Shown here: one piece after another, positions 42,379 through 52,177 of the stretch | Numbering within the stretch: the first letter of the stretch is position 1 | How the letters are laid out: every line of letters begins with the position of its first letter | NCBI GenBank assembly: GCA_023251135.1 | Contig: JAHEZJ010000028.1 | Span: forward strand, 32,183-96,182 | Source: Flavobacterium sp. | GTDB lineage: Bacteria; Bacteroidota; Bacteroidia; Flavobacteriales; Flavobacteriaceae | DNA: 64,000 bases | Direction of reading: 5' to 3' | The notes under the pieces: model-generated | The model's database searches: none | Told to the model about the DNA's origin: nothing | The model's input: only the letters and a program-made list of their open reading frames with translations | Program-made: the position numbers and the translations under genes

Positions 42379-45162
42379 ATGCACAAAAAATTCCTTTTAT
42401 CCGTCGGGCTAATAGCCTTAGTTTTTAACTTTTCGTACGCTCAGTTGAGTGTTGTAAACGAGATTGCCGTCAAATATCGAAATTGGCTCACGGGCGAGAA
42501 TCTCGATTATTCTAAAACACAGGTCAACGAAAGATACAGCCGTTATCTCAGCAATGGCATCGCTGCCAAAAACCTCTCGGCATACGATTTTGCCAATCCC
42601 GGACCGGTATGGAATTTTACGGTTGGTGCCGATCAAACTGCGTATCAGGTTTTAGTCGAACAAAAGCTCATCCGCTTAGTCTTTTTGTACCAGCTGAAAG
42701 GCTCAGCCGCCAGCCCCAATCCCGACTACCACAGTCCTGCGTTACGAGATTCCATTTTGGCACTTTTCAACTATATGAAAGCAAAAGGCATCAGCAGCAC
42801 TACCGATTTTGCTTATGTTTCCATTCCTGCCACCGAAGAAGTAATTACCAGCGGTCACGGGATATGTTTGCGCTCCTCAGGATATGCTACTGCCGTTTTT
42901 TTGATGAAAGACGAACTGGTTGCTGCCGGAGAATTTGCACATCATCTCGGAGCACTTAAGAGCCTAACCGCTTTTATTTCGCCAGATTATCCCAACTTCA
43001 ATTTCACCAATCCCGGTTACAATTCTGATGTTATCCGTTCTTCGATTCAACAGCGATTTTGTTATGTACTGGCTCAGGACGATGCTTCAGCTACAAAAGT
43101 GACGGATATGGATTTTCTGAAACGATTTATCGACAATGCTCTCAAAATAAGCAACGGCTGGAACGATTGTATTAAACCCGACTTTATTACCTATCATCAC
43201 AGAGGTGCTTATTCCAACTCTTACGGAGTAGAAGCGCTGCAACAATCTTCGATCATGAATATGATGCTGAAAAACACTTCTTATGAATTAAATGCCGAAG
43301 CACAAAGCAATCTCAAAAACGCCATTTTAAACTACAGTAAGTTTAGTAAAGGTTTTGAAATGCCTTTAGGTCTTGCCGGAAGATTCCCCACCAACACTGA
43401 TGCGCTAAACGATTTGAGACCTGCACTGGCTACTTTATATGTAACCGATCCTGTTGCCAATTTGGAAGCAGGAAGAGAATTTGTCAGACTCTGGGCACTT
43501 TCTGCAACCGCCAATACCGCTTTACTGAGACAAACTGCCTTATCGATCACACTAGTTTATACACCGGGTGGTGTGATGGATATCATGCAGACTTTAAATG
43601 CCGGAATTAGCTCTCTCCCTGAAATAACCGAAGGTCAATTTAATTTTCCCTTTGCCGGATTGAGCGTTCACAAATACAATGGCTATCAGGCGAGTATCAA
43701 AGGAACCAGTAAACACATCTGGCATTTTGAAGATTCGGCCACCGAGAATGTTTTTGGAAGATATACCTCTGCGGGCGCTATGGAATTGCTGACAACGGGA
43801 GTTCCCGTAACCCGAATCTCAAACGGTTATACCGAAAATGGCTGGGATTGGTCGCATCTTCCCGGAACAACGGTTGCGTATCTTCCGTTAAACATACTTG
43901 AAACGGGGAATATGAGAGAGATGAACGGAAAATCATTTCTGGCAGTAGGCTCTTTAGACCATAATGGTGTTTTTGGTATGGATTATAAAGATTACAATTC
44001 GGCCACCGGGATGACGGCTTTGAAATCTAATTTTTTCTTTAAAAATATGATTCTCTGTCTGGCTTCTAATATCAAGGATACCAATGGAACCTACCCTATT
44101 CATACCACTCTGTTTCAAACTGCGCTGGCCAATACGGCAACAGCGACTTATGTTAACGGTACAGCTGCTACAGGCAATACTTTTACCCTTACCCAAACGG
44201 GAAGTTTTTGGGCAACAGATGCTATAGGCAATGGCTACGTTGTTCCGGGCAATTCAAGCAATATCGATGCTATCACCATTAACCGATCGGAGCAAAACTC
44301 CCGCAACAACAGCAACACCGCCAATACTTCGGGTAATTTTACCACTGCCTTTATCAATCATGGTGCTGCCCCGGTTTCAGCCAAATTTCAATACGCGGTT
44401 GTGCTTCAGGGCGGACAGACCACTACACAACAACTGGCTGCTAATTTTGCTTCCTATTTTAAAATTTACCATCAAAACAGTCAGGCGCACATTGTGCAAT
44501 ACCTGCCGGACGCCCTATTTGGTTATATTATTTTTACTCCCAATACGGTGTTTGCTTATGATGTGGTGGTAAGCACAGACAAACCAGCTGCTGTGATGAC
44601 TCAAAAAACAGACAACGGAAACAAATTAAAAGTCAGCCTCACCAATCCAAACTTAGGGCTTTTGGCTTCCAATGAAACGTACACCTGGAGTCAGATTAGC
44701 GGTCAGAACGCCATTCTAAACAGAGTCGCACAGACAGATCCGGTAAAGTTAACGCTTGCCGGTCAGTGGGAACTGACCACACCGGCCTCAAATATAACTA
44801 CCGCTATCAATGGCGCTAATACAGTAGTTACTTTTAATACGATTAACGGACTTACAATTCAAACCGAGCTGGTAAAATCATCCTCATTAGGTATCCATAG
44901 TCCCACAGAACAAACTTCGAAAGACTTAACCGTAATTGTAGCTCCCAATCCTTCCCGAACAGATTTTAAAATCGATGTTACAGGGGAGCCCGGACTGCCT
45001 ATTTTTGTAAATGTGTTCGACACTTTAGGAAAACGTATCAACTCCCTAAAATCAGACTACGGACAAACAATTGTTCTGGGAACTGATTGGAGCGCCGGAA
45101 TTTACTTTGTCGAAATACGTCAGGGCAAACAAAAGAAGACCGTTAAATTAATGAAACAATAA
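42379..45162 (+). CDS. PL8-family polysaccharide lyase (hyaluronan/chondroitin type) with type IX sorting domain
   Basis: 927 residues from the ATG at 42379, which begins a proper signal peptide (MHKKFLLSVGLIALVFNFSYA); the ATG at 42322 would add 19 residues before it. The catalytic toroid has His273 in TYHHRGAYSNSYG, Tyr282, Arg335 in GRFPTN, and Asn215 as candidate fourth residue. The spacings H-Y 9 and Y-R 53 are close to chondroitin AC lyase. The central beta domain has NGWDWSHLPGTTVAY and SLDHNGVFGMDY. The C-terminal ~80 residues (VAPNPSRTDF, ending KKTVKLMK) are a type IX sorting domain, so it is probably a surface or secreted enzyme. Confidence 0.88.
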   Translation: MHKKFLLSVGLIALVFNFSYAQLSVVNEIAVKYRNWLTGENLDYSKTQVNERYSRYLSNGIAAKNLSAYDFANPGPVWNFTVGADQTAYQVLVEQKLIRLVFLYQLKGSAASPNPDYHSPALRDSILALFNYMKAKGISSTTDFAYVSIPATEEVITSGHGICLRSSGYATAVFLMKDELVAAGEFAHHLGALKSLTAFISPDYPNFNFTNPGYNSDVIRSSIQQRFCYVLAQDDASATKVTDMDFLKRFIDNALKISNGWNDCIKPDFITYHHRGAYSNSYGVEALQQSSIMNMMLKNTSYELNAEAQSNLKNAILNYSKFSKGFEMPLGLAGRFPTNTDALNDLRPALATLYVTDPVANLEAGREFVRLWALSATANTALLRQTALSITLVYTPGGVMDIMQTLNAGISSLPEITEGQFNFPFAGLSVHKYNGYQASIKGTSKHIWHFEDSATENVFGRYTSAGAMELLTTGVPVTRISNGYTENGWDWSHLPGTTVAYLPLNILETGNMREMNGKSFLAVGSLDHNGVFGMDYKDYNSATGMTALKSNFFFKNMILCLASNIKDTNGTYPIHTTLFQTALANTATATYVNGTAATGNTFTLTQTGSFWATDAIGNGYVVPGNSSNIDAITINRSEQNSRNNSNTANTSGNFTTAFINHGAAPVSAKFQYAVVLQGGQTTTQQLAANFASYFKIYHQNSQAHIVQYLPDALFGYIIFTPNTVFAYDVVVSTDKPAAVMTQKTDNGNKLKVSLTNPNLGLLASNETYTWSQISGQNAILNRVAQTDPVKLTLAGQWELTTPASNITTAINGANTVVTFNTINGLTIQTELVKSSSLGIHSPTEQTSKDLTVIVAPNPSRTDFKIDVTGEPGLPIFVNVFDTLGKRINSLKSDYGQTIVLGTDWSAGIYFVEIRQGKQKKTVKLMKQ

Positions 45163-45201
45163 ACTGAATTTGCAATTTTAAAAAACAAGAACGAAATACT
45201 A

Positions 45202-47184
45202 ATGAAAAACCTAAAAAAAACGATACACTTATTGCTGTTATTTACCCTCCCTTATTTTGCTCAGGCACAGGAAAAACTGTTGACAAAAGAAAGTTTTGAG
45301 GTGGTCAACCTGCACTATCCGGGCTTAGAAAAAGTAAACCAGCTTTTTACTTCCGGTAAATACGATGAAGCGGCCAGAGCATTGCTCAATTATTACCGCG
45401 AGCGAAAAAACATCAAAAATCCTGATTTTAATGTTGGTGACGAAACGCGATTTAGAGGAAAGGATATCGGAAAAGCCAATCAGTTAAAAGCCGATAATGC
45501 TTTGTTGCATCAGTTTCAGCCTCACAAAGGTTACGGCTATTTTGATTACGGAACCGATATTAACTGGGATTACTGGCCGATAAAAGACAATGAAGTGCGT
45601 TGGCAGCTGCATCGCGTAACCTGGTGGCAACCCATGGGAATGGCCTACAGAAGCAGCGGAGAGGAAAAATATGCCAAAGAATGGGTTTTCCAGTTTCGCG
45701 ATTGGGAGAAAAAAAACTATTTAGGACGTTCGAAAGAAAATGACCAATTTGCCTGGCGCCCGTTAGAAGTATCAGAACGCATACAAAGCCTTCCGGGAAC
45801 CTTCAACCTGTTTGTCGTTTCACCGAATTTCACACCCGCTTTTTTGATGGAATTCCTAAACAGCTTTACCAAACAGACAGCTTATATTCCTAAAAATTAC
45901 AGCAAAGAAGGCAACCATTTATTATTTGAAGCACAGCGTGTCCTGGGTGCAGGAGCTTTTTTCCCGGAACTCAAACCGGCAGAAGAATGGCGTAAAAGCG
46001 GTATCGAAATACTCAATCGTGAAATAAAATTACAAGTACTTCCTGACGGTGTCCAATGGGAACTTTCACCCATTTATCATGTTGCCTGTATCGATATTTT
46101 TATGAAAGCTTACAACTCGGCTAAAATGGCGGGAGTGCTAAAAGAATTCCCTGAAACCTACAGCAAAACAATCGAGAAAATGATCGCTGCAACGGCCAAT
46201 ATCTCTTTCCCCGATTACAGTACACCGATGTTTGGCGATTCCTGGATCTTCGATAAAAATGGCAGAATAAAACAATTTCTAAACTGGTCAAAAGTGTTTC
46301 CTGAAAACCAACTCCTCAAGTATTTGGGTACAGCTGGTGCCGAAGGACAATTACCCAATTATAAATCTCATGCCTTATCAGACGGAGGTTTCTATACTTT
46401 CAGAAATGGATGGAACGATAAATCAACGGTTATGATTGTTAAAGCGGGTCCTCCTGCCGAATTTCATGCACAACCGGACAACGGTACGTTTGAACTTTGG
46501 GTAAACGGACGCAATTTTACTCCAGATACGGGCTGTTATATTTACAGCGGTGATGCTGAGGTAACCAAAATGAGAAACTGGTACCGTCAGACCAGAGTAC
46601 ACAGCACCCTAACACTCGACAATCAGAACATGCTCATTACCAAAGCCAAAGAAAACAACTGGAGTACCTCTAAAAACTTAGACATACTCACCTATACCAA
46701 TCCAAGTTATACCGACTTAAAACACCAGCGCACTGTTCTTTTTATAGATGAGAAGTACTTTTTAATTTTGGATAAAGCAATTGGAAAAGCTTCCGGGAAT
46801 CTGGGAGTTCACTTTCAATTAAAAGAGGACAGTAAACCCGTTTTCAACAAAACAAACAATAGTGTTACCACTACCTACGAAGATGGCAACAATCTTTTGA
46901 TACAATCCTTAAATACCGATAAAGTAACTCTAAACGAAGAAGACGGTAAAGTTTCCTATCAGTATGCCAAAGAAATTGCACGCCCCGCTTTTGTTTTTGA
47001 AAAACCGAAAAGCACTGCTGCAACACAAAGTTTTATTACTGTAGTTTATCCGTATGATGGCAATAAAGCTTCGGAAATCAACATTAAGATGAATAAAGCT
47101 AATGATTTTGAAAAGGGAATTATTGATCTGAGTTTACAAATTAATGGCAAAAAAAGCGAGGTGAAAACAAATCTGAAAGAATAA
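45202..47184 (+). CDS. PL12 heparan sulfate lyase, heparinase III-like
   Basis: 660 residues, matching heparinase III of Pedobacter heparinus in length. Signal peptide 1-22. The catalytic residues fall at Asn238 (KEGNHLLFEA), Tyr292 (LSPIYHVACI) and His422 (EFHAQPDNGTF), with spacing N-Y 54 as in heparinase III. The (alpha/alpha)-toroid is followed by a beta-sandwich (GGFYTFRNGW, ELWVNGR). It cleaves low-sulfated heparan sulfate by beta-elimination. It has no sorting domain, so a periplasmic location is likely. It is 39 bp after the PL8 gene and ends at a strong terminator. Confidence 0.9.
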   Translation: MKNLKKTIHLLLLFTLPYFAQAQEKLLTKESFEVVNLHYPGLEKVNQLFTSGKYDEAARALLNYYRERKNIKNPDFNVGDETRFRGKDIGKANQLKADNALLHQFQPHKGYGYFDYGTDINWDYWPIKDNEVRWQLHRVTWWQPMGMAYRSSGEEKYAKEWVFQFRDWEKKNYLGRSKENDQFAWRPLEVSERIQSLPGTFNLFVVSPNFTPAFLMEFLNSFTKQTAYIPKNYSKEGNHLLFEAQRVLGAGAFFPELKPAEEWRKSGIEILNREIKLQVLPDGVQWELSPIYHVACIDIFMKAYNSAKMAGVLKEFPETYSKTIEKMIAATANISFPDYSTPMFGDSWIFDKNGRIKQFLNWSKVFPENQLLKYLGTAGAEGQLPNYKSHALSDGGFYTFRNGWNDKSTVMIVKAGPPAEFHAQPDNGTFELWVNGRNFTPDTGCYIYSGDAEVTKMRNWYRQTRVHSTLTLDNQNMLITKAKENNWSTSKNLDILTYTNPSYTDLKHQRTVLFIDEKYFLILDKAIGKASGNLGVHFQLKEDSKPVFNKTNNSVTTTYEDGNNLLIQSLNTDKVTLNEEDGKVSYQYAKEIARPAFVFEKPKSTAATQSFITVVYPYDGNKASEINIKMNKANDFEKGIIDLSLQINGKKSEVKTNLKE

Positions 47185-47220
47185 GAAGATCTAATTTTTC
47201 TTTAAAATAATATGTTTTAA

Positions 47221-47254
47221 AAAGGCGTCTAAATTTTTAGACGCCTTTTTTTTG
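47221..47254 (+). terminator. Terminator after the PL12 gene
   Basis: AAAGGCGTCTAAA pairs with TTTAGACGCCTTT and is followed by T8. It ends the GH88-PL8-PL12 half of the locus. Confidence 0.88.
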
Positions 47255-47265
47255 GGGGACCTACT

Positions 47266-48235
47266 AATTACCGGATAATATGTAACATTCCTACGGAATT
47301 CAAATGTTGTGTTCCTTTTACATTCAACGGATTAAAATCCGTTGCTACAATAGGAGCCGTTCCTTCGGAACTATTAAAAAAGAGCCTTTGGCTCGGTCTA
47401 TTTTATAGGGATGGATTTTAATCCATTTTATAATAATTTCGGCCCCAGCATTTGAATTCCCTAGGAATGAAACATATAAAAATTGCCAGCCCCGATGGGG
47501 TTTCAACGTCGGGGAAATACTCTTTTCTACAAATATGAAGCCCCTCCGGGACTTTATATTAATGCACCTCCACTAAATCTAACCAGAAAAAAACAGCTCC
47601 ATAAGAGCTGTATTAGATTAACCTCGAGCTTAAATACTTTTTTTTGACACCATAATTACCGGATAATATGTACCATTCCTACGGAATTCAATTATTGTGT
47701 TCCTTCTACATTCAACGGATTAAAATCCATTGCTACAATATGAGCCGTTCCTTCGGAACTATTGAAATAGAGCCTTTGGCTCGATCTATTTTATAGGGAT
47801 GGATTTTAATCCATTTTATAATAATTTCGGCCCCAGCATTTGAATTCCGTAGGAATGAAACATATAAAAATTACCACCCCGATGGGGTTCTAGCATAGAG
47901 GGCACTGTTTTTTTTATAAATATGAAGTCCCTCAGGGGCTTTATGTTACATTTAATGGGCAATTGAATACCCTTTTTAAATCTCATTTTCATCATCATTT
48001 CATCCGCTATAATCTGCCACCCCGATGGGGTTCCAATGTTGGGGAAATACTCTTTTCTATAAATATGAAGTCCCTCTGGGACTATATATTAGATGCAATT
48101 CTTCTATATCTAATCAGCAAAAAACAGCTCCACAGGAGCTAAATATTTATACCAATTTTATAACCGCACCACAAAATAAAGCTCCACAGGAGCTAAATAT
48201 TTATAAACGTTTAATAGCCACACACCTATAAAGCT
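47266..48235 (+). repeat. Tandem intergenic repeats (387-bp period) with partial third copy
   Basis: A unit beginning AATTACCGGATAATATG starts at 47266 and again at 47653. The two are nearly identical for about 300 bp, including GAGCCGTTCCTTCGGAACT and GGGATGGATTTTAATCC. A partial third copy follows from about 48015 (CCCCGATGGGGTT, AACAGCTCC, GGAGCTAAATATTTATA repeats to 48235). Many short inverted repeats lie within. No coding capacity or transposase. It looks like a non-coding repeat family, as seen in Bacteroidetes genomes, rather than a mobile element in one piece. Confidence 0.8.
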
Positions 48236-49008
48236 CCAGCGGAGCGGCATATATTTAACAAACAAATGAAGCTTCCGATTAGATTCCCCCCGCCAATTTC
48301 TAAATAACAATGAATCTATTGTCTCATTCCTGTTCAAAAAATAAAAACCCGCAATACTTTAGTCGGTTTTATCTGAAGAATAGAAAACAAACGGCTTTTC
48401 ATTCTTTACAAATTCAGTAAAAATTACATCGTTTTCGTTAACCCCTGATTGCATTTAATTTAACTTTTAACCAACACAAATTATTTCAAAACAGCGCAGT
48501 AAAAACAACACTTTCCTACTGAAAACAGAATCTCGAAAACGCCATAAAACCTTGATTACACAAGGACTTACAAGGGTTTTAAAAGCGCAATTAATCAAAA
48601 TCAATACTAATTTGGACGTTTTCAAAACTGTCCTCTACAGTCGATTTATATATTTGTTTTTATTAAATCAAAAAAACATGACTAATTCCAAAAAAATGAA
48701 CCACCAACTACAAAATCTATTTTTAATTGTCAGGCGGAAAATTCCTCTGCGAATTTCCTCAGTTAATAAATTGTTATAATTTTCGCTCGTTAAAACAAAG
48801 AAGCGATTCATTAAACAACAATATCAAATAACAATCGATCCCAAACTTATTACAACAGTAATTCGGAATTTCGGTCACCCTCGCGCAACAGTCAGAAGAT
48901 AAATGATTCAGAAGTGGAATCACTATTTTATAGAGCAAGGCCAGATATCAACTTATATAACATCAATTTAGGAAGTAAGGTTAGCCTTATTCCGGTTTAA
49001 AAAAAATT
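48236..49008 (+). other. Long upstream region of susC without a gene
   Basis: Nothing coding is convincing here; short frames at 48552-48779 lack gene-like sequence. TATATTTG at 48649-48656 is a candidate -7 box for the susCD transcript, which would give a leader of about 350 nt. No TTTG lies at -33 spacing. The hybrid regulator encoded at 59908 should bind somewhere in this stretch. Confidence 0.45.
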
Positions 49009-52000
49009 ATGAAAAGGACTCTATTTTTATTTTTGCTGCTTACCACCTGCAAAGTGATGTATGGGCAGGATATTATTACCGTAAAAGGTGTGGTAACCGA
49101 TGCTCAGAATATGCCTATGCCCGGAGCAACTGTTTCTGAAAAAGGAACCAAAAATGCCACTGTTACTGCTATGGACGGTGATTATCAAATTAAGGTAAAA
49201 CCAAACGCTGTTTTAGTATTTTCGTTCATCGGAACTAAATCTAAAGAAGAACATGTTAAAAACAGAACACTTATCAACATCAAGTTACTGGACGATGCTA
49301 ATAATCTGGATGAGGTAGTTGTAGTAGGTTACGGAACCAAAGCGAGAAAAGACCTTACAGGAGCCATCTCTTCTGTAAAAGGACAGGAACTGGCTAAAAT
49401 TCCGGTACAAAATGTGGCACAGGCATTACAGGGCCGAATTGCCGGTATGCAGGTTACCATGTCTGATGGTACACCCGGATCTGAACCGTCCCTTAGAATT
49501 AGAGGCGGAACTTCGATCACCCAAAGCAATGAACCTTTGTATGTTGTTGACGGCGTAGCCCAAACCGGAGGATTAAGCTTTTTAGATCCGATGGATATTG
49601 AATCTATCGACGTTTTAAAAGATGCCTCTTCGACTTCTATCTACGGTGCACAAGGGGCCAATGGAGTCGTTTTAGTGACAACCAAAAAAGCAAAAGGAGG
49701 AAAACTGACTTTAAGTTACGATACCTATGGGGGAATAAAAATGATCGCCAAAACAATTCCGGTCATGAATCCTTACCAATACACCCAATTACTCTATGAG
49801 GCTGCGACGGATGATGCCAGAATGCAGAAATTTGTAAGTGCCTTTGGAACTTATGATCAGCTTGAAGGCCTTTACAAAGACAGAGCAGGCATCAACTGGC
49901 AGGATGAGGTTTTTGGAAATTCTGTCGAAAGTCAATACCACAAACTAAGCATCAGCGGTGGTGAAAATGATACCAAATACAACGCTTTTTACTCGGTGAA
50001 CAACGATCAGGGAATTATGCTGGGAAGTGCTTCGGTAAAAAATATTGCAAAACTAAACGTAACCAATTCCATCAGTAAAAAGGTTACGGTTACTGCAATT
50101 GTAAACTACTCCAACCAGAAAGTAACCGGGTTATCGACAAACGATGGTGGAAATGCGCGTTTGAGTATGCTGCAAAATGTATTGCAGTACCGTCCTACTA
50201 TTGGAAAAACAGGATCTGATGAAGACCTTAAAACTTTAACCGTAGATCCGTTAGACAATCAGGATTCTCCAACCTTCCAGAGTCCGCTGATTACAATCGA
50301 AAGTCAAAAAAGAGAAGCCATTACCCGAGCTATCAATATGAGTTTACAGCTGCAATACAACATAACGCCAAGCTTAATCTATCGTGGATTGATCAGTTAT
50401 ACCGACAACAGCATGAAAAGTAAATATTTTAACGATTCGCGAGGTATACAGGCCATCAGAAGCGGTGGTGCAAATGGTGGAGTGATACACAATATTGGTA
50501 CCCGATTAAATTACAACAACGTTCTGACCTACAGTAAAAATTTTAACAAAAAGCATAAATTTGATGCCTCTCTCGGACAGGAATACATTTACAATTATAC
50601 AGAAGGAATTACTGCTTCAGCCTCTGCTTTTCCTGAGGTTAATCTGGGCTGGGATAAATTGCAACTGGGTACCATTGCCGGAATTCCAACAAGTTATGCA
50701 GAAGATGATAAAATAATATCTTTTTTTGGAAGAGCCAACTATTCGTTCAAAAACAAATATTTACTGTCCGCAACTTTAAGAGCAGACGGGTCTTCTAAAT
50801 TTGGGACAGAAAATCAATGGGGATATTTCCCTTCCGTTTCGGCAGCCTGGAGAATTATCGAAGAACCTTTTATGGAAAAATTACCCGCTTTTTCTGACTT
50901 AAAACTTCGTTTAAGTTATGGGGAAGCCGGAAATAACAGAATTGCCAATTATGCTGCTTTGGGTATTTTTAATTCAGGCTCTTATCCTTTGAACAATCAA
51001 ATGAATATCACGGCATTTCAGAACAATCTACCAAATCCTTTATTAAAATGGGAGGCTACAAAATCGACTAATATTGGTTTTGACATTGGTTTCTTCAAAC
51101 AAAGAATCGCGCTTACCACAGAGTTATACGAAAACCGTTCTAAGGATTTATTGTACAACACCCGTGTACCTGCAAGTTCAGGTTTCAAAAAGCAGTTTCA
51201 AAACATCGGAGCGACCTCCAATCGCGGTATCGAATTTACGTTGAATACGATAAACGTAAAAACCAATAGTTTTAACTGGAGCACGACCTTCAACATTGCC
51301 TTTAATAAAACCAAGGTACTAAGTTTGAGTGAAGGCGAAAATTCGTTAATCACCAACAGTTATACCGATCGAAACGACTACATTTTGCAGGTTGGAAAGC
51401 CAGTGGGTGTAATGTACGGTTATGTAAGAGACGGATTGTATCAGGTAAGCGATTTTGATTATAATGCCACAACTAGTGCGTACACCCTTAAGCCAGGTGT
51501 TGTAAGCGATAATATTGTAGCACAGCCGGGCTTTATCAAATTTAAAGACATCAGCGGTCCTAATGGTACACCGGATGGCGTAATTAACGATTTGGACCGA
51601 ACTGCCATTGGAGATGCTAATCCAAAATACACCGGGGGTCTTAACAACACCTTTAGCTACAAAGGAATCGATTTGAGCGTATTCCTTGATTTTACGGTAG
51701 GAAATGATATCTATAACGCCAACGTTCTAAACAATTCAAGACTTAATCTGGACAATTTAAACACCGTAGCGATCTATGCTGACAGATGGACAACCATTAA
51801 CGCAGCAGGACAGCGTGTTACCGATCCTGCAGAACTGGCTGCTCTAAACGCAGGCAAAACCAATCCGGCCTTTAACGGAAACGCTACCGGACGTTTGTAC
51901 AGCGACATTATTGAGGATGGTTCGTTTTTAAGAATCAACAACATTAGTCTCGGATATACCTTGCCTAAAGAATGGCTTAAAAAATCTAAAATCTCTAATT

Positions 52001-52161
52001 TGAGAATTTACTTCACGGCTTACAATCTGTACGTATTTACGAAATATTCAGGCTATGACCCTGAAGTTAGCGTACTTAACAATGCCATCACCCGAGGGGT
52101 AGATTTTAGTGCCTATCCAAGAAGCAAATCGTTTATCACAGGATTAAATATTTCGCTATAA
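49009..52161 (+). CDS. SusC-like TonB-dependent outer membrane transporter
   Basis: 1050 residues. Signal peptide (to about residue 20), then a carboxypeptidase-D-like regulatory domain (VKGVVTDAQNMPMPGATVSE), the Nter-plug linker DEVVVVGYGTKARKDLTGAI, the plug (PVQNVAQALQGRIAGM, GGTSITQSNEPLYVVDG, DVLKDASSTSIYGAQGANGVV) and a full barrel ending FITGLNISL. It imports glycosaminoglycan oligosaccharides in partnership with the SusD-like lipoprotein encoded 16 bp downstream. Substrate inferred from neighbouring lyases. Confidence 0.93.
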   Translation: MKRTLFLFLLLTTCKVMYGQDIITVKGVVTDAQNMPMPGATVSEKGTKNATVTAMDGDYQIKVKPNAVLVFSFIGTKSKEEHVKNRTLINIKLLDDANNLDEVVVVGYGTKARKDLTGAISSVKGQELAKIPVQNVAQALQGRIAGMQVTMSDGTPGSEPSLRIRGGTSITQSNEPLYVVDGVAQTGGLSFLDPMDIESIDVLKDASSTSIYGAQGANGVVLVTTKKAKGGKLTLSYDTYGGIKMIAKTIPVMNPYQYTQLLYEAATDDARMQKFVSAFGTYDQLEGLYKDRAGINWQDEVFGNSVESQYHKLSISGGENDTKYNAFYSVNNDQGIMLGSASVKNIAKLNVTNSISKKVTVTAIVNYSNQKVTGLSTNDGGNARLSMLQNVLQYRPTIGKTGSDEDLKTLTVDPLDNQDSPTFQSPLITIESQKREAITRAINMSLQLQYNITPSLIYRGLISYTDNSMKSKYFNDSRGIQAIRSGGANGGVIHNIGTRLNYNNVLTYSKNFNKKHKFDASLGQEYIYNYTEGITASASAFPEVNLGWDKLQLGTIAGIPTSYAEDDKIISFFGRANYSFKNKYLLSATLRADGSSKFGTENQWGYFPSVSAAWRIIEEPFMEKLPAFSDLKLRLSYGEAGNNRIANYAALGIFNSGSYPLNNQMNITAFQNNLPNPLLKWEATKSTNIGFDIGFFKQRIALTTELYENRSKDLLYNTRVPASSGFKKQFQNIGATSNRGIEFTLNTINVKTNSFNWSTTFNIAFNKTKVLSLSEGENSLITNSYTDRNDYILQVGKPVGVMYGYVRDGLYQVSDFDYNATTSAYTLKPGVVSDNIVAQPGFIKFKDISGPNGTPDGVINDLDRTAIGDANPKYTGGLNNTFSYKGIDLSVFLDFTVGNDIYNANVLNNSRLNLDNLNTVAIYADRWTTINAAGQRVTDPAELAALNAGKTNPAFNGNATGRLYSDIIEDGSFLRINNISLGYTLPKEWLKKSKISNLRIYFTAYNLYVFTKYSGYDPEVSVLNNAITRGVDFSAYPRSKSFITGLNISL

Positions 52162-52177
52162 TTTAAAGTTTAAAAAG

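Noticed and set aside
47221-48235. Repeats examined as a possible CRISPR array or insertion sequence
   Set aside because: The units are too long, have no regular spacers, no transposase and no target duplications that I can see.
48514-48527. CCTACTGAAAACAG upstream of susC
   Set aside because: The second half of the motif is missing and no -7 box lies at 42-43 bp.
48552-48779. A 75-codon frame upstream of susC
   Set aside because: No recognisable protein features and it spans the candidate promoter box; more likely leader DNA.
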